From Costus lasius (Eukaryota; Streptophyta; Magnoliopsida; Zingiberales; Costaceae), in assembly GCA_027563935.2 (NCBI GenBank), contig CM050447.1, forward strand, positions 18,988,001 through 19,052,000: DNA of 64,000 nucleotides, in the 5' to 3' direction. The notes beneath the pieces were generated by a model that saw nothing but the letters and a program-made list of their open reading frames with translations, was not told the DNA's origin and ran no database searches. Every line of letters starts with the position of its first letter. Position 1 is the stretch's first letter. The translations under genes were made by a program, and so were the position numbers. Below, piece after piece: positions 1 through 12,300 of the stretch.

Positions 1-125
1 CTCGAGTCCTCCGTCGAGATGGTGCGGGCCATTTGCACCCTCGTTGAGGCGGCTCCGAGGTTGCGCGACGGTCACACCCCCATTGATCGTCGTCGAGGGC
101 GACGACCGGCTTGGGCGGGGGAGAA
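1..125 (+). pseudogene. 3' tail of a Ty3/gypsy polyprotein region, ending in a polypurine tract
   Basis: The first 110 bases are GC-rich and match, with substitutions, the tail of the gag-protease element found later at about 24760-24799: both carry a CGTCGAGGGCGACG stretch followed closely by a G-rich purine run. Bases 113-125 (GGCGGGGGAGAA) look like a polypurine tract, the primer for plus-strand DNA synthesis in LTR elements. This is therefore the truncated 3' end of a plus-oriented Ty3/gypsy element entering from the left. No pol domain is visible in the few codons available. Assignment rests on the tract and on the likeness to the second element. Confidence 0.5.
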
Positions 126-1000
126 TGTGACGGTTGTTTTCCTTCCATTATGGGCCCCTCCTTGGTCAACAGCTGTGTTGACCATCCCACGTGGAAAAGG
201 GGAAAAAGTGGAGGCGTGGCTGGCTTGCGGAGGACGACACGCAGGAAATGGGGAAAGAGGGTTTCCCTCTTGGCTCGCCTGCGACGGAAGAAAAGAGGGA
301 CGGCGGCCCTCTCTCGCGTGCGGCAGCTGGCTCCGGCTCCAGCGAGTCTAGGAGAGAGGAGGCCGGCTCGGACGCGTGGAGGAGGAGGCTCTCGCGGGGG
401 GAGAGGAGTCTCAGGCGGCGCAGAGGTGGAGGCGGCTCCCTCTTGCTCGCTGGGTGGAAGCGGGCCTCTCCGGTGGGATGGAGGCTGCTCCGGTGACGGC
501 GGCTCCGGGAGGAGACGCCGGCGTGGGAGAAAGAGAGAGGAGAGCTCTCTCTCGGCTGGTGCGTCCGCGGCGAAAAAAAAAAAGGAGAGCGAGGGCTCTC
601 GTGCGTGGCGGAAAAAGCAGAGGGCGGCGGCTCCACCAAGAGAAAGGGTTCCGGTATCTGGGGTGGAGGCTGATGCTTGCGGGGGCGATTCCAGCGGCTC
701 CGGCGACGATGGTGACATCCGGAGAAGGTTGGTGGAGGCGACTCCGGCGACATCCGGAGAAGTTCGGTGGCTGGACAGTGCTAGCCCCGGGGAGATGGCC
801 TCAGGTGGGTGGGTTAGCGAGAACAAGGCTTCGGCCTGGGTTCTCTGGGGACTCATCTCTCCGGCGTGGCCCGGCCCAGATCCGTGGAGCGCAGTCCAGA
901 TCTGCAGCCCAGTCTGCTTGAGCATGGCAGCGGTGCCAGCGAAGCAGAAAATGGACCAGCGTGGTCAACCTTCGGGTCAGGTATATTTGTTGTTTTGTGT
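126..1000 (+). mobile_element. Probable 3' LTR of the truncated left-edge gypsy element (right end uncertain)
   Basis: An LTR would be expected to start right after the polypurine tract, and the sequence there begins TGTGACGG, close to the TGTGACGC start of the LTR at 59767. The block to about 1000 is GC-rich, full of GGCTCCGGCGAC-type repeats and open in several frames, then changes abruptly to AT-rich DNA. I could not find a convincing CA end or a target duplication (the left side lies outside the window), so the right boundary is a composition estimate. The long open frames here are most likely products of base composition. Confidence 0.35.
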
Positions 1001-1950
1001 ATGTGAATTTTTAGCTGTAACAGTTATCATGGTACAACTATGTCACACTTTAGGTAAAAAGTAAATTTTTTTTAGATCATGTCCTACATTACCTATGAGA
1101 TAATATGTGACGCCAAAAATTGATGAGTTTGCATTCCCACTAAAATTTAAAGAATATACTTATCTTTAAAAAATCAATAATATATTTTATAAAAATTTAA
1201 ATGGATGTTATTATTCTTATTAATTTTTTATCCTTCCAATTATGAGTTTTATATCAGATAATGTCAAGATACCTACAATTATTTTTTTATATGGATAAAT
1301 AATTGATGAAGGCAAAAATTTTGACCTATTCCAGTACATAATTCAACCTTAGTTTTTTTTTTCATTATTACATCGTATGTACGCTTCAAAGCCGAAGACT
1401 CTGGAGCATAAAATATATACACTAATACTACGTTTGAACAACTTATTCTCTTTTTAGGATAATTCAATACGCAACCAATTCATAACAATTGAAGGGCAAG
1501 TATTTATTCACCGTCGTTGATGACCAGCTCAACGTTTCACAGCAAACGTAGGAGTCGTGCCGAGGACGCCAAACTGCACCGACCGCACGAAACGCGGTCA
1601 AAGTGATGGTTGGGTGCCCTCACGCCGCACGCAACCTCTCGTGCTTCCGTGCCCAACTCTATCACAATCCCATCGGCGTGCATGATCCGATCTAAAAAGT
1701 ACAGAGAATACGATCGAACAATTTATGCGCCTAATTATATACATTTCTTGAACAGCAGCAATAAATATGAATAGATTCACAGAAGCATTTCGTGAAGGAA
1801 TTCAGGAAGAAGAAAACTGCTACGGCGGGTTCGCACATGAATCCCCTTTTCTAAAGAAGGTATTTGTGTGGTATCTGTGACGAAAGAAGAGGAGAGATTA
1901 CTCTTAAGCCGTAGCAGCTTATGACGAATCGAATATGCGTGGACTGGAGA
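1001..1950. other. AT-rich intergenic stretch, nothing recognised
   Basis: AT-rich DNA with a moderately GC-rich patch near 1500-1680. I see no domain-bearing frame, RNA gene or clear repeat. The right part must contain the 3' UTR of the minus-strand gene that ends at 1951. Confidence 0.5.
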
Positions 1951-2301
1951 TCAGTTGCTGTGTTGGTGTTCTTCGATCGCCATTGACACGCACTGGCGAC
2001 GGCGAGGCCTCAATCTGAATAGCTGCTCCATCTCTTCGGCTCCGACGGAGATGAGCTCCGGCGGGGGCCACAGAAGCCTCCTCTTGCACTGAACAGCCCT
2101 CCTCGGCTTCTTCGGCGCCGGCGGGCAGCTTGCAGCCACGGACGCGAGCCTGCTGCCGATGGAGGTCGGCGTGTGCAGCTCTTGCTCGTCGAGTCTGCCG
2201 TCGTCTTTGAAGGAGGCTGCCGTCTTTGCACGTTCTTCTATCGATCCGACTGCCACTTTGGGCATCAGGACCAGTTCAGCGGCGGGCATCAAGGTCGACA
2301 T
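1951..2301 (-). CDS. SIAMESE-RELATED (SMR) type cyclin-dependent kinase inhibitor
   Basis: A single uninterrupted 116-residue frame with a true ATG (2301-2299) and TGA stop. The protein shows the hallmark short motifs of the plant-specific SIM/SMR family: HTPTS at residues 43-47, CPPAPKKPR at 59-67, a CKRR basic patch at 72-75, and a C-terminal EEMEQLF segment at 89-95 resembling the cyclin-contacting end of the family. Family members are small, usually intronless nuclear proteins that bind CDK-cyclin complexes, restrain mitotic division and promote endoreduplication, often under stress. Length and motif order fit. A TATA box lies about 50 bp upstream. The remainder is poorly conserved, as usual for this family, so the specific paralogue cannot be named. 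Confidence 0.78.
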   Translation of the reverse strand: MSTLMPAAELVLMPKVAVGSIEERAKTAASFKDDGRLDEQELHTPTSIGSRLASVAASCPPAPKKPRRAVQCKRRLLWPPPELISVGAEEMEQLFRLRPRRRQCVSMAIEEHQHSN

Positions 2302-2346
2302 CTGCTGCGAGGAATGTAAAAAGGGATGAATGAGCGGTGTGCCGCT

Positions 2347-2364
2347 CTATTTATATATATATAC
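2347..2364 (-). promoter_or_regulatory. TATA box of the SMR gene
   Basis: On the minus strand this reads as a TA-alternating run ending TATATAAATAG, about 50 bases before the ATG at 2301. Position and sequence suit a core promoter with a short leader. The TA run is also a simple repeat, so the exact element is uncertain. Confidence 0.6.
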
Positions 2365-3387
2365 ATACTATTGAACACGGTGTACCTTGGAGGCTTGGAC
2401 CAGAACACACGTTAGAACTAGGAAACAGAGAAAAAAGAACCTTTCTCCGTTCCACTTCAATAGTTTTCTGCGTTTTAATCTAGTTTATTGTGAGGTTTGA
2501 ACGGCGGATTGAAGGTAGGACATCACTATCTAAATGCTTTTGGTTTGTATTCATATTGCAAAGTTTAGCTGAGCAACCATGATGGGACAGAAGGAAAGGA
2601 CGGATGAAGATTAGTTTTAGTGGTTGTCCTAACCAATTACTTTAATATTCCTCCCTACGTACCTAGCTCAGCTCATAGGATGATGAGGATGTTGTTGTTG
2701 CTTCTTCTCCTATTCTTCTTCCTGATGAGCATGTTTGAATGCACCTAAGGCAGAGTCTTTTCGCCATCAGATGTTGAATGGAGGGATGAGGGAGCCCCAA
2801 AAGAACACATCAGCATAGGATACCTTTCTTGTTATTTTTATGTAATCTCAAACTTCAATGCCTCAGCGTGCGTGGATGCTCGGAAGACCTGCCAAAAAAA
2901 AATTATATCGATGCCCCCAATGTAGTTTAATCTTCGACTACAACACTGTGCTATTACACCAACCTAAATAAACAATGTTTTCTTTTGAAAGAAGCAACAA
3001 CATCAGAATAGTAGTTTCGCTGGACTGTACTTGCTCTCATGCCATGGATAACCATTAACCATGTAATACTGTTGACAACGAGGGCAGTGAGGAATCAAAT
3101 AAGCAAAGTTCGATTTGGTACTTGCCCCAATCCGTGGGCATTATTAGAGTACTGATATGAATATAAAGATCAAATATATTTCAATTGTATTACTAATGTA
3201 AAATAACAATTTTGACAGAACTCGAAACATTTTGCTGCAAGCAAGAACATCACAAAGAGCAAAAAAAAAAAAAAACGATTGAAAAGAACCAAAAACAAAA
3301 GGAAAACAACTCAAAGCTAGACATTTTATGAACACCATGCGCCACAAACAGTGAAGAGACACGCTTGACAACTCAAAACTTGTACCA
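2365..3387. other. Intergenic region between the SMR promoter and the RING gene 3' end
   Basis: It contains the upstream region of the SMR gene and, from roughly 3140 to 3387, probably the minus-strand 3' UTR of the RING gene, including AT-rich and poly-A/T stretches. I see no further gene. Confidence 0.4.
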
Positions 3388-6300
3388 CTACTGAAGAGAG
3401 TAGGCGCGGATCACCTCGATGATGGGCGCACGACATAATGGGCACTTGCCTCCACTTCGAACTAACTCGTTAGCGCACGTAGAGCAAGTGCACATGTGCC
3501 CGCATCTGATGAAAGCAGAGGGTTAAGTCTGAGCATCACGATAAATGATGCTAACATCTGCGTTTTATTAGGAATTACACAGACCTGTAAAGAAGAGAGT
3601 CGATATGGTTGTCGCAACAGATGCAGCAGATGCCCTTTCTTACTTGATTCCACTTGAATCCATCCACAGGTAATTCCTCGCTGTGCCCTGCAACAAGCAA
3701 AGTAAGTCGTATGAGCCCACAAGGAAACTGCTTGAAATCTAGCTATCTTTCTATCCAGCTGTTGTCCGAGACTCCATGGGGTAGATAATAATGAAGTGGT
3801 TCTGAAGCAAATCAATTATAAGAAAAGGAGTTATGATATTTTGTTTACTGAAGAAGCTGCTTCAGTGGTAGACTAATATTATCTGACTTTGCCTGTTTTA
3901 CTTCTTCCTTATCACCTAATTGTTAGTGCTTCAATAAAAAAAAATCTGTATTAAAATGACCTATTATATTTAACATTATTATTATTTCCCCTAATATTGC
4001 CTCCTAAATGAATTACTTAATCTACAAAAAACTTTTATACATAACTTAGAACGATTAATTCATTAAATTAGAAATGAAGCTGAACAAAATATAATGGCAA
4101 TTCAAGGACTTCGGGGAAGTGCATGAAGACTAAACAGCGCATTTGAAAACAAAAAAAAAAATGAAAAAAACGATGAGGATGAAAGATAGCTAACTGAATA
4201 GGTTATGGATAATCTAATTCTTGCATCAGTACCAAAGAGTGGCTTATAATTACCCCAAGATGACAGATATCACAGAATACAGGGAGCAATGATACACGTG
4301 CAATCAAGATAACCAACGTCATCAGTAACACATGCAGATAACAATATTCAAGCAGAATTATTTGTATACAAGAGATTAATTTTATGCATCCTAGATGAGA
4401 AGAAAATAATGGTTGGAGTGTTGTTAACTGCAGAAGCCAAGAAACTTGATAATCTACTGGAAACGAAAGATTAACACCGGAAGTAATGTTTAGAACACCT
4501 GATAAAGGTATGGAAGCATGCACCATTACAATATGTTCAAAAACAATTTTGCAAAAGGCCGAATGAGCATCCGACTTTTGTTCATATATAATGTCACAAG
4601 AATCTCGAAGAACAAAAAACTCTGACCTTCTCCAACAGAACGATTCAAAGCTGCAGAGACTTCCTGCCTAACTGCACGCTGTAACTCTACATGCATGTCC
4701 ATGCAAGCTTCCAACAATCTCTGCATATTGCTCATTCCCTGTTGTAGCCTAGCCATTTCTGTCCTCAAGTCATTAATAAAATCCCATTCCTACATTAAGA
4801 AAATGACTGTTAGATACGTTGCCAAAACCACAAATCACCATACGATACACATTCACTAATATTATGGAGTCTCGGATTAAAAGTGAAATTCCTAAAGTCA
4901 TAACTTGAAGCAACAGAAAAGCATATTTTAGATACATAATGTCTCAGGAAAAACTGATGATCCGGATACAAAGGTCATAAACTGTGAAAAAAATTGAAAG
5001 GCTAAGGTTTTAAGTATCAGAATCAAGATCTGCCTTGGTCCAAGCTCAGGCAGATATATCACATGATAACGACATACTGGTAGGTCTCACCCTTGAGAGG
5101 GAACGAGACTTGATACGGTGAAACCAATAAAAGCCAGAGTTTGAATAAAACAAGATCAGGGTTGATAACAAGCATTAATTTGAAAATTAATCAGCAAATT
5201 AAGGCAAAGATCTATATAAGAGGAAGACAGCGCACAATATCATCACGATGCATGTTTTCCCTTGCCCAACTGTTGTGATGCAAGCCAGAATTCCATAGTG
5301 GTGATTGTGGCGACAAAGGTGGCGGTTGAAGCACATTAGGCCCTCTGATAGTCGCATCCTGGATATCCTGATTGGCGTCATCCCTTGGTTGGTCCTGATC
5401 TTCAACGGATGTAGTGGCAGGAAGTGGTCTCTGGAGATTCCAATCAAATGGACTCCTGCCTTGTCGTTGAACATAGGATTGTATCAATCGGTCCAAACTT
5501 TCCCGAAATCCACTGTGGAGAAGGTTAGAAACACTCCTCCTGCAAATCACAAAAGAATTCAATCAAACAATAAAAACACTCCTCCTACAAATCACAAAAG
5601 AATTCAATCAAACAATAAAAACACTCCTCCTACAAATCACAAAAGAATTCAATCAAACAATACTTAATACGCACAAGAACCATATCGCAAAGAACCAGTC
5701 ATACCTACTAAGGAGTTCCCTCAGTTCCATACTATGCACATTTTCATCGTCAGGAGGGAAAAATCTATTGACACTTCTCATTGGACTGGACGTACGAATG
5801 ATTGGAGGGTCTGCCCGCTCATCCTGCCAGTTCTCTGCAGCATCTGGAGGTTCATGCTCATGCCATTCTTCATGAGCTTCAGGCGGATGACTGTCCCGTC
5901 CAACATCATACGCGGCTGTTGCAGGAGGCCAGTCCTGATCCATGCTTTCCTGCCAGTTTCCATTGAATTCCTCCACAATTTCTTCATTCAAATCACCAAC
6001 ACCAACATCTGCATTTGGTTCCCAATCATCTGTATTATGTCCAGCATCTTCTTGCTGTCCAGCTACATCATTAGAAAAGACCTGCATGTCAAGAGCATCA
6101 TTATGATAACCACCTTCCAATTCTACTGTGTCTTCACTCTCTGTTGTTTGGAGAACATTATTATCCTCACTCCTTGGTTGGGCCACTTGAAGATTGTCAT
6201 TAGCTATCTCTGGTGCATTGCTTGCTTGAAATAGATCAGTCGCGGAAATGCTTTGACTAGTTGAAGAATCAGGCTGGATTGTTGCTAGACCACGAACGGT

Positions 6301-9300
6301 ATTATCTAATCGGGAGTGAAACCCATCTCTGCTTTAAATGAGGTATCATATCAATACAAAAGAAGAAAAACTCAGATAATAAGGTACGATTAACTGACGA
6401 TATGGACAAAAAGCTGACTTACAAGACTTTGTTAATGTCAAAGTGAAAAAAAAAAAAAAAAATCTTCGCACCAGAGGAAAGATGATGAAAGAAATTGAAG
6501 GAAGAACTCGACTGCAACAAGTATAATCAAGATGTGGCTTGACAAACTAATAGTTCAAAATGTAACTGAGAACCAAAAACATAAAGATCATGGACATCTG
6601 AAAAATCTGGAGTAGTTAATGAATAGAAAGGCAAAACTAATAGTTTTGGTTCTAAAGTCTACTCTAAGTATTAGTGAGACTGGTAATTGCAGCTGGTGGC
6701 TTCACTGACTCAAATAAATACTCACAATCCCTAGAATAAAACAAATCTTGAGGCCTTTTGATCATTCGATTTACTAGGATATCTATTCTTTTCTAAGATG
6801 CATAAGTCTTTCTTAGGTTCCATGAATCAAGTGAGCTATTGATACCTGGTACATTAGTCTCAATATAATCTAGGGGTGAGTATTTGGTAATTACCAATTA
6901 CCAGATTTATCCAAACTTCATTTACCGATTTTTTCAACCAAACTGATTTAGAAAATTACCAAATTGAATTTACCAATCTTTAGATCTGTACCAAAATTAC
7001 TAATTTTAACAATCTCCTTTTACATCATTAAAACATTGGTTATTATGGAACCAAACCAAAAAAAGTTACCAAATTTATCAAACTAAAATCAATATTTTTT
7101 ATTTTATATATATATGTATGTATATGTATATGTAATTTCAATAAATTTGGTAGATTACCAAACCGAAAAAGATAATTACCATTAATGTTACCAAATATAA
7201 AAAAAAATTATTATCAAAACTATTACCATTACGGAATTTATTAAATTGAATTCACTGATTTGTTTTTCAGTAAATTTGTTTTTTACCGAATTTTTTGCTC
7301 ACCCCTTGTTACCATAAAAAAGTCGAGACTAGTTTTGGTACCCAAGGTTGTACCAAGCTTGGACCTCGATGATCCCAATACTGAAATTTTAAACCTTGTA
7401 GACTCTGCAACTTGTACCCGGGAACTTCCCTCTCTCCATTTGTTTGGGTAGCACCAACTACCTTCCGAAACTCGGCAAGATTCTCGGGGTTCAAAAATGC
7501 ACTTAGATGCGATCTTGTCAACAACATAGCTGCTGCATGATGGCAAGGACATGTCCAAAATTTGGGGGAAATAATTATTTTCTCTGCTATGTACCACGAG
7601 AAACCTATTAGAAATCGTATTTGCATATAACCAATACAGGAAAACCCCAATCAACGTTAGAAATAAGCTGCCACAAGTTAATTATGCAAACATAATGCTT
7701 CTGAACTCATGACCCACAAGAACACATTATGAATAAACTATTACTAGCATGAGAAAAGGTTGAAATCAAATATAACTGTACCAACTAAATATGTAAGACA
7801 TTATAATCTTAATAAGATGCTGGTCATAAATGGAAAGAAATAGGATATATGAAATAATCTTGAGAATTTGATTTTGTTCATATGCATAGCACAAAAGTAT
7901 TTGACAAACATACACATAGGAAAGATAAGAGGATTGGGTGATGCATAAAACTAAGAAATGAGGCAACAAATAGGTGATATTACCGCAGACGAGAGACACG
8001 ATGATGTTGCCTCAACTGACCCAATTCCCTCTCTGCTACTGAAGGTGGCCTCTCTTGATCATCTTGTGGAGCTACACCATTTCTTAAGAATCTTCCTCTC
8101 AACAATGACTGAAAACAGACACTAATTAGGTTCCAAATTGAAAGGACAATGAGTATCCAAGATTGATCAAATAGCAACAAAAATGCAAGTATACTTTCTA
8201 GAAGATAACTAATTTTGATCAGACAGTCAAAGAGTACAAATGATAAAGACATTATATAGTTAATGCAAAAATATGACTGAAAAGCACAAAAATCAAACGC
8301 TGAAAAAAATGTAGTTGCTTCAAATTAATTCATATAGTAATAAGAACATCAAGTTGAGAGAGTGATTGCACTGATTCTTGATGAAAAGAAAGGAGATTAA
8401 ACATATGGACTAAAATCAATGTAATAAGATGGAGAACAAAAATCATTTAATTGAACCCCCCCACATCTATAACATATTTTTATCATATAACAAGATACCA
8501 TGAATGATATTTTCCTTTACCTTCTATTGCATTCTCTTGACCATTCATCAAACAGAATAGTTGTCAGCAACCTCAGATGACCTGATTTGCATTGTAACTC
8601 AAGAATCGGACCACTTGACCATATCTAACTCATTATTTCATGAGAAACAATTAACATTAACATCAAAATATCTCATAAGCTAGTATACTTTATCAAGTCA
8701 AATCAAGTATCCTCTGAGGGTGTTATAGTTATAGAGTAAATTTTCACGACATGCTCAGTCTCAGATCACTTGTTCCTCGAAACCTTATATGAGTAGGAAT
8801 TTATATATTCAACCTTGTCACTTGATATAAAGTAAACAAGAAAAGTCAATACTTTCTATCCAACTTAGAATGCGAGTACAGTTTTCTAAATCCTACTCGT
8901 CCCTATCTCATTTCTCTTCTAACAGCTGTAAACCTCGGTTGCAGCGCTCTTCTCTGTGGCACTCCTTAATGGCATCACTTCTCCTATTGTTGGAAACTTC
9001 ATTGGGTGACATGCCACAACCATCTCTCTTTTTGTTACTAGGTACTTTTCTCTCTTTCTCCAAAAATAAAAAAAAGTTAAGGCAACAACGTTGTCATCTT
9101 CCCCATTAAACCTTAATCATAGCCGCACGCTTCAATTGGTTCCCTGCAGTCAATGAAGTTGCTTCCCTATTAACAAATTCCTGCAATAACACCAGCGTAA
9201 GTCTATCTGCTACATTGCATGCATCTTGCATCCCTAATTCTCACATGCTACGTTGCAGGCTGCCTATCGCATGCTCGTTGCCACCTCTCCCTCCAACAAC

Positions 9301-12300
9301 TTTTCATAGATACTTTGGTGTATCATGCCACGCTTATATCTATTTATATGCCTCTTCTATGCACAAAAGTAGTGCTTTTATTACGAGCGCATTTTTTAGG
9401 AATCCGTGGATTCCTGAAACTCTAGGAAACCTTTACATCAAATCCCTAAATCTCAAAACCCGTGTTACCTTCCCAAACCCTGACATCACATCCCGTGTGC
9501 ACATCACAACACACTCTGGATGGTTTTGATTTGCGGATTCCTAAAAAGTTAGATATCCACGGATTCCTAAAATTTTTTTTCAAAATTTAGGGATTTGCAC
9601 CATCACCGAGCCAACGGTGATGTGCAGGGTTTCCTAGAGTTTTAGGAATCCACGGATTCCTAGAAAACGCACTCTAAAAGGAAATTTTTTTTAGGAATCC
9701 GCGCATTCCTAATTTTAAATTAGGAATCCGCGAATCAAAACCGTCCAGAGTGCGTTGTGATGTGCACAAGGAACGTGATATGCAGGGTTTGGAAAGGTAA
9801 CACGGGTTTCGAGATTTAGGGATTTGCACCATCACGATGGATCGGTGATGTGTAGGGTTTCCTAGAGTTTTAGGAATCCGCGGATTCGTAGAAAACGCAC
9901 TCTAAAAGGAAATTTTTTTTAGGAATCTATGGATTCCAAATTTTTTAGGAATCCGCGAATCAAAACCGTCCATCAGTGCATTGTGATGTGCACACGGGAC
10001 GTGATGTGCAGGGTTTGGAAAGGTGACACAGGTCTCAAGATTTAGGGATTTGCACCATCACCGATCCAACGGTGATGTGCAGGGTTTCCTAGAGTTTTAG
10101 GAATCCGCGGATTCCTAGAAAACGCGCTCTAAAAGGAAAATTGTTTTAGGAATCCGCGGATTCCTAATTTTAAATTAGGAATCCGCGAATCAAAACCGTC
10201 CAGAGTGCATTGTGATGTGTACACGAGACGTGATGTGCAGGGTTTAGAAAGGTAACACGGGTTTCGAGATTTAAGGATTTGCACCATCACAGGGTTTCCT
10301 AGAGTTTTAGGAATTTGTGGATTCCTAGAAAATGCGCTCTAAAAAGGAAAATTCTTTTAGGAATCCGCAAATCTAACTGTCCAGAGTGCGTTGTGATGTG
10401 CGCACGGGACGTGATGTGTAGGGCTTGGAAAGGTAACACAACACGGTTTTTGAGATTTAGAAATTTGCACCATCACCGATCCAACAGTGATGTGCAGGGT
10501 TTCCTAGAGTTTTAGGAATCCACGGATTCCTAGAAAGAGCGCTCTGAAAGGAAAATTTTGTTAAAAATCCGCCGAAAATTAGGAATCCGTGAATCAAAAC
10601 CGTCCAGAGTGCATTGTGATGTGCGTATGGGACATGATGCGTGGGGTTTGGGAAGGTAACATGGGTTTCGAGATTTAGGGATTTGCACCATCACTTATCC
10701 AACAATGATATATAGGGTTTCCTAGAGTTTTAAGAATCCACATATTCCAAAAAAATGCACTCTAAAAAGGAAATTTTTTTTAGGAATCCGCGAATCAAAA
10801 CTCAAAGTGCGTTGTGATATGCACACGGGACGTGATGTGTAGGATTTGGGAACGTAACACGGGTTTCGAGATTTAGGGATTTGCACCATCACCAATCCAA
10901 CGGTGATATGCAGGGTTTCCTAGAGTTTTAGGAATCCACGGATTCGTTGAAAACGCACTCTAAAAGGAAACACTTTTTAGGAATCCGCAGATTCCTAATT
11001 TTTTAGGAATCTGCGAATCAAAACCGTCCAAGAGTGCGTTGTGATGTGCACACGGGACGTGATGTGCAGGGTTTGGAAAGGTGACACGGGCTTCGAGATT
11101 TAGGGATTTGCACCATCACCGATCCAACGGTGATGTGCAGAGTTTCCTAGAGTTTTAGGAATCCGCGGATTCCTAGAAACACGCTCTAAAAGAAAAAAAA
11201 TTTTAGGAATCCGCGAATCAAAACCTCCAGAGTACGTTGTGATGTGCGCACGGGACGTGATGTGCAGGATTTGGAAAGGTAACACGGGTTTCGAGATTTA
11301 GGGATTGCACCATCACTGATACAATGGTGATGTGCAGGGTTTTCTAGAGTTTTAGGAATCCGCGGATTCCTAGAAAACGCGCTCTAAAAGGAAAATTTTT
11401 TTTGGAATCCGACCGTCTAGAGTGCGTTGTGATGTGCGCACGGGACGTGATGTGCAAGGTTTCGAAAGGTAATACGAGTTTCAAGATTTAGGGATTTGCA
11501 CCATCACCAATCCAACAGTGATGTGCAAGGTTTCTTAGAGTTTTAGGAATCAGCGGATTCCTAGAAAATGAGCTCTAAAAGAAAATTTTTTTTAGGAATC
11601 CGCAAATCAAACCGTCCAAAGTGCGTTGTGATGTGCGCACGGGACGTGATGTGTAGGGTTTGGAAAGGTAACACGGGTTTGGAGATTTAGGAATTTGCAC
11701 CATCACCGATCCAATGGTGATGTGCAGGATTTTCTAGAGTTTTAGGAATCCGCGGATTCCTAGAAAATGCGCTCTAAAAGGAAAATCTTTTTAGGAATCC
11801 GCGGATTCCTAATTTTTTTAAGAATCCATGGATTCCTAATTTTTTAGGAATCCGAGAATCTAACCGTCCAGAGTGCATTATGATGTGTGCATGGGACGTG
11901 ATGTGTAGGGTTTGGAAACGTAACACGGCTTTTGAGATTTAGGAATTTGCACCATCACCTATCCAACAGTGATGTGCAGGGTCTCCTAGAGTTTTAGGAA
12001 TCCGCAAATTCCTAGAAAATACGGTCTGAAAGAAAAAAAATTTTAGGAATCCGCAAATTCCTAATTTTTTAGGAATCCGTGAAACTAACCGTCCAGAGTG
12101 CATTGTGATGTGCGCATGGGACGTGATGTTCAGGGTTTGGAAACGTAACACGGGTTTTGAGATTTAGGAATTTACACCATCACCTATCCAACGGTGATGT
12201 GCAGGGTTTCCTAGAGTTTTAGGAATCCGCAAATTCCTAGAAAATACGCTCTAAAAGAAAAAAAATTTTAGGAATTCGCAGATTCCTAATTTTTTAGGAA

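Noticed and set aside
111..1064. 317-codon plus-strand frame at the left edge
   Set aside because: It lies in GC-rich, internally repetitive sequence after a polypurine tract, is open in several frames on both strands, and has no domain.
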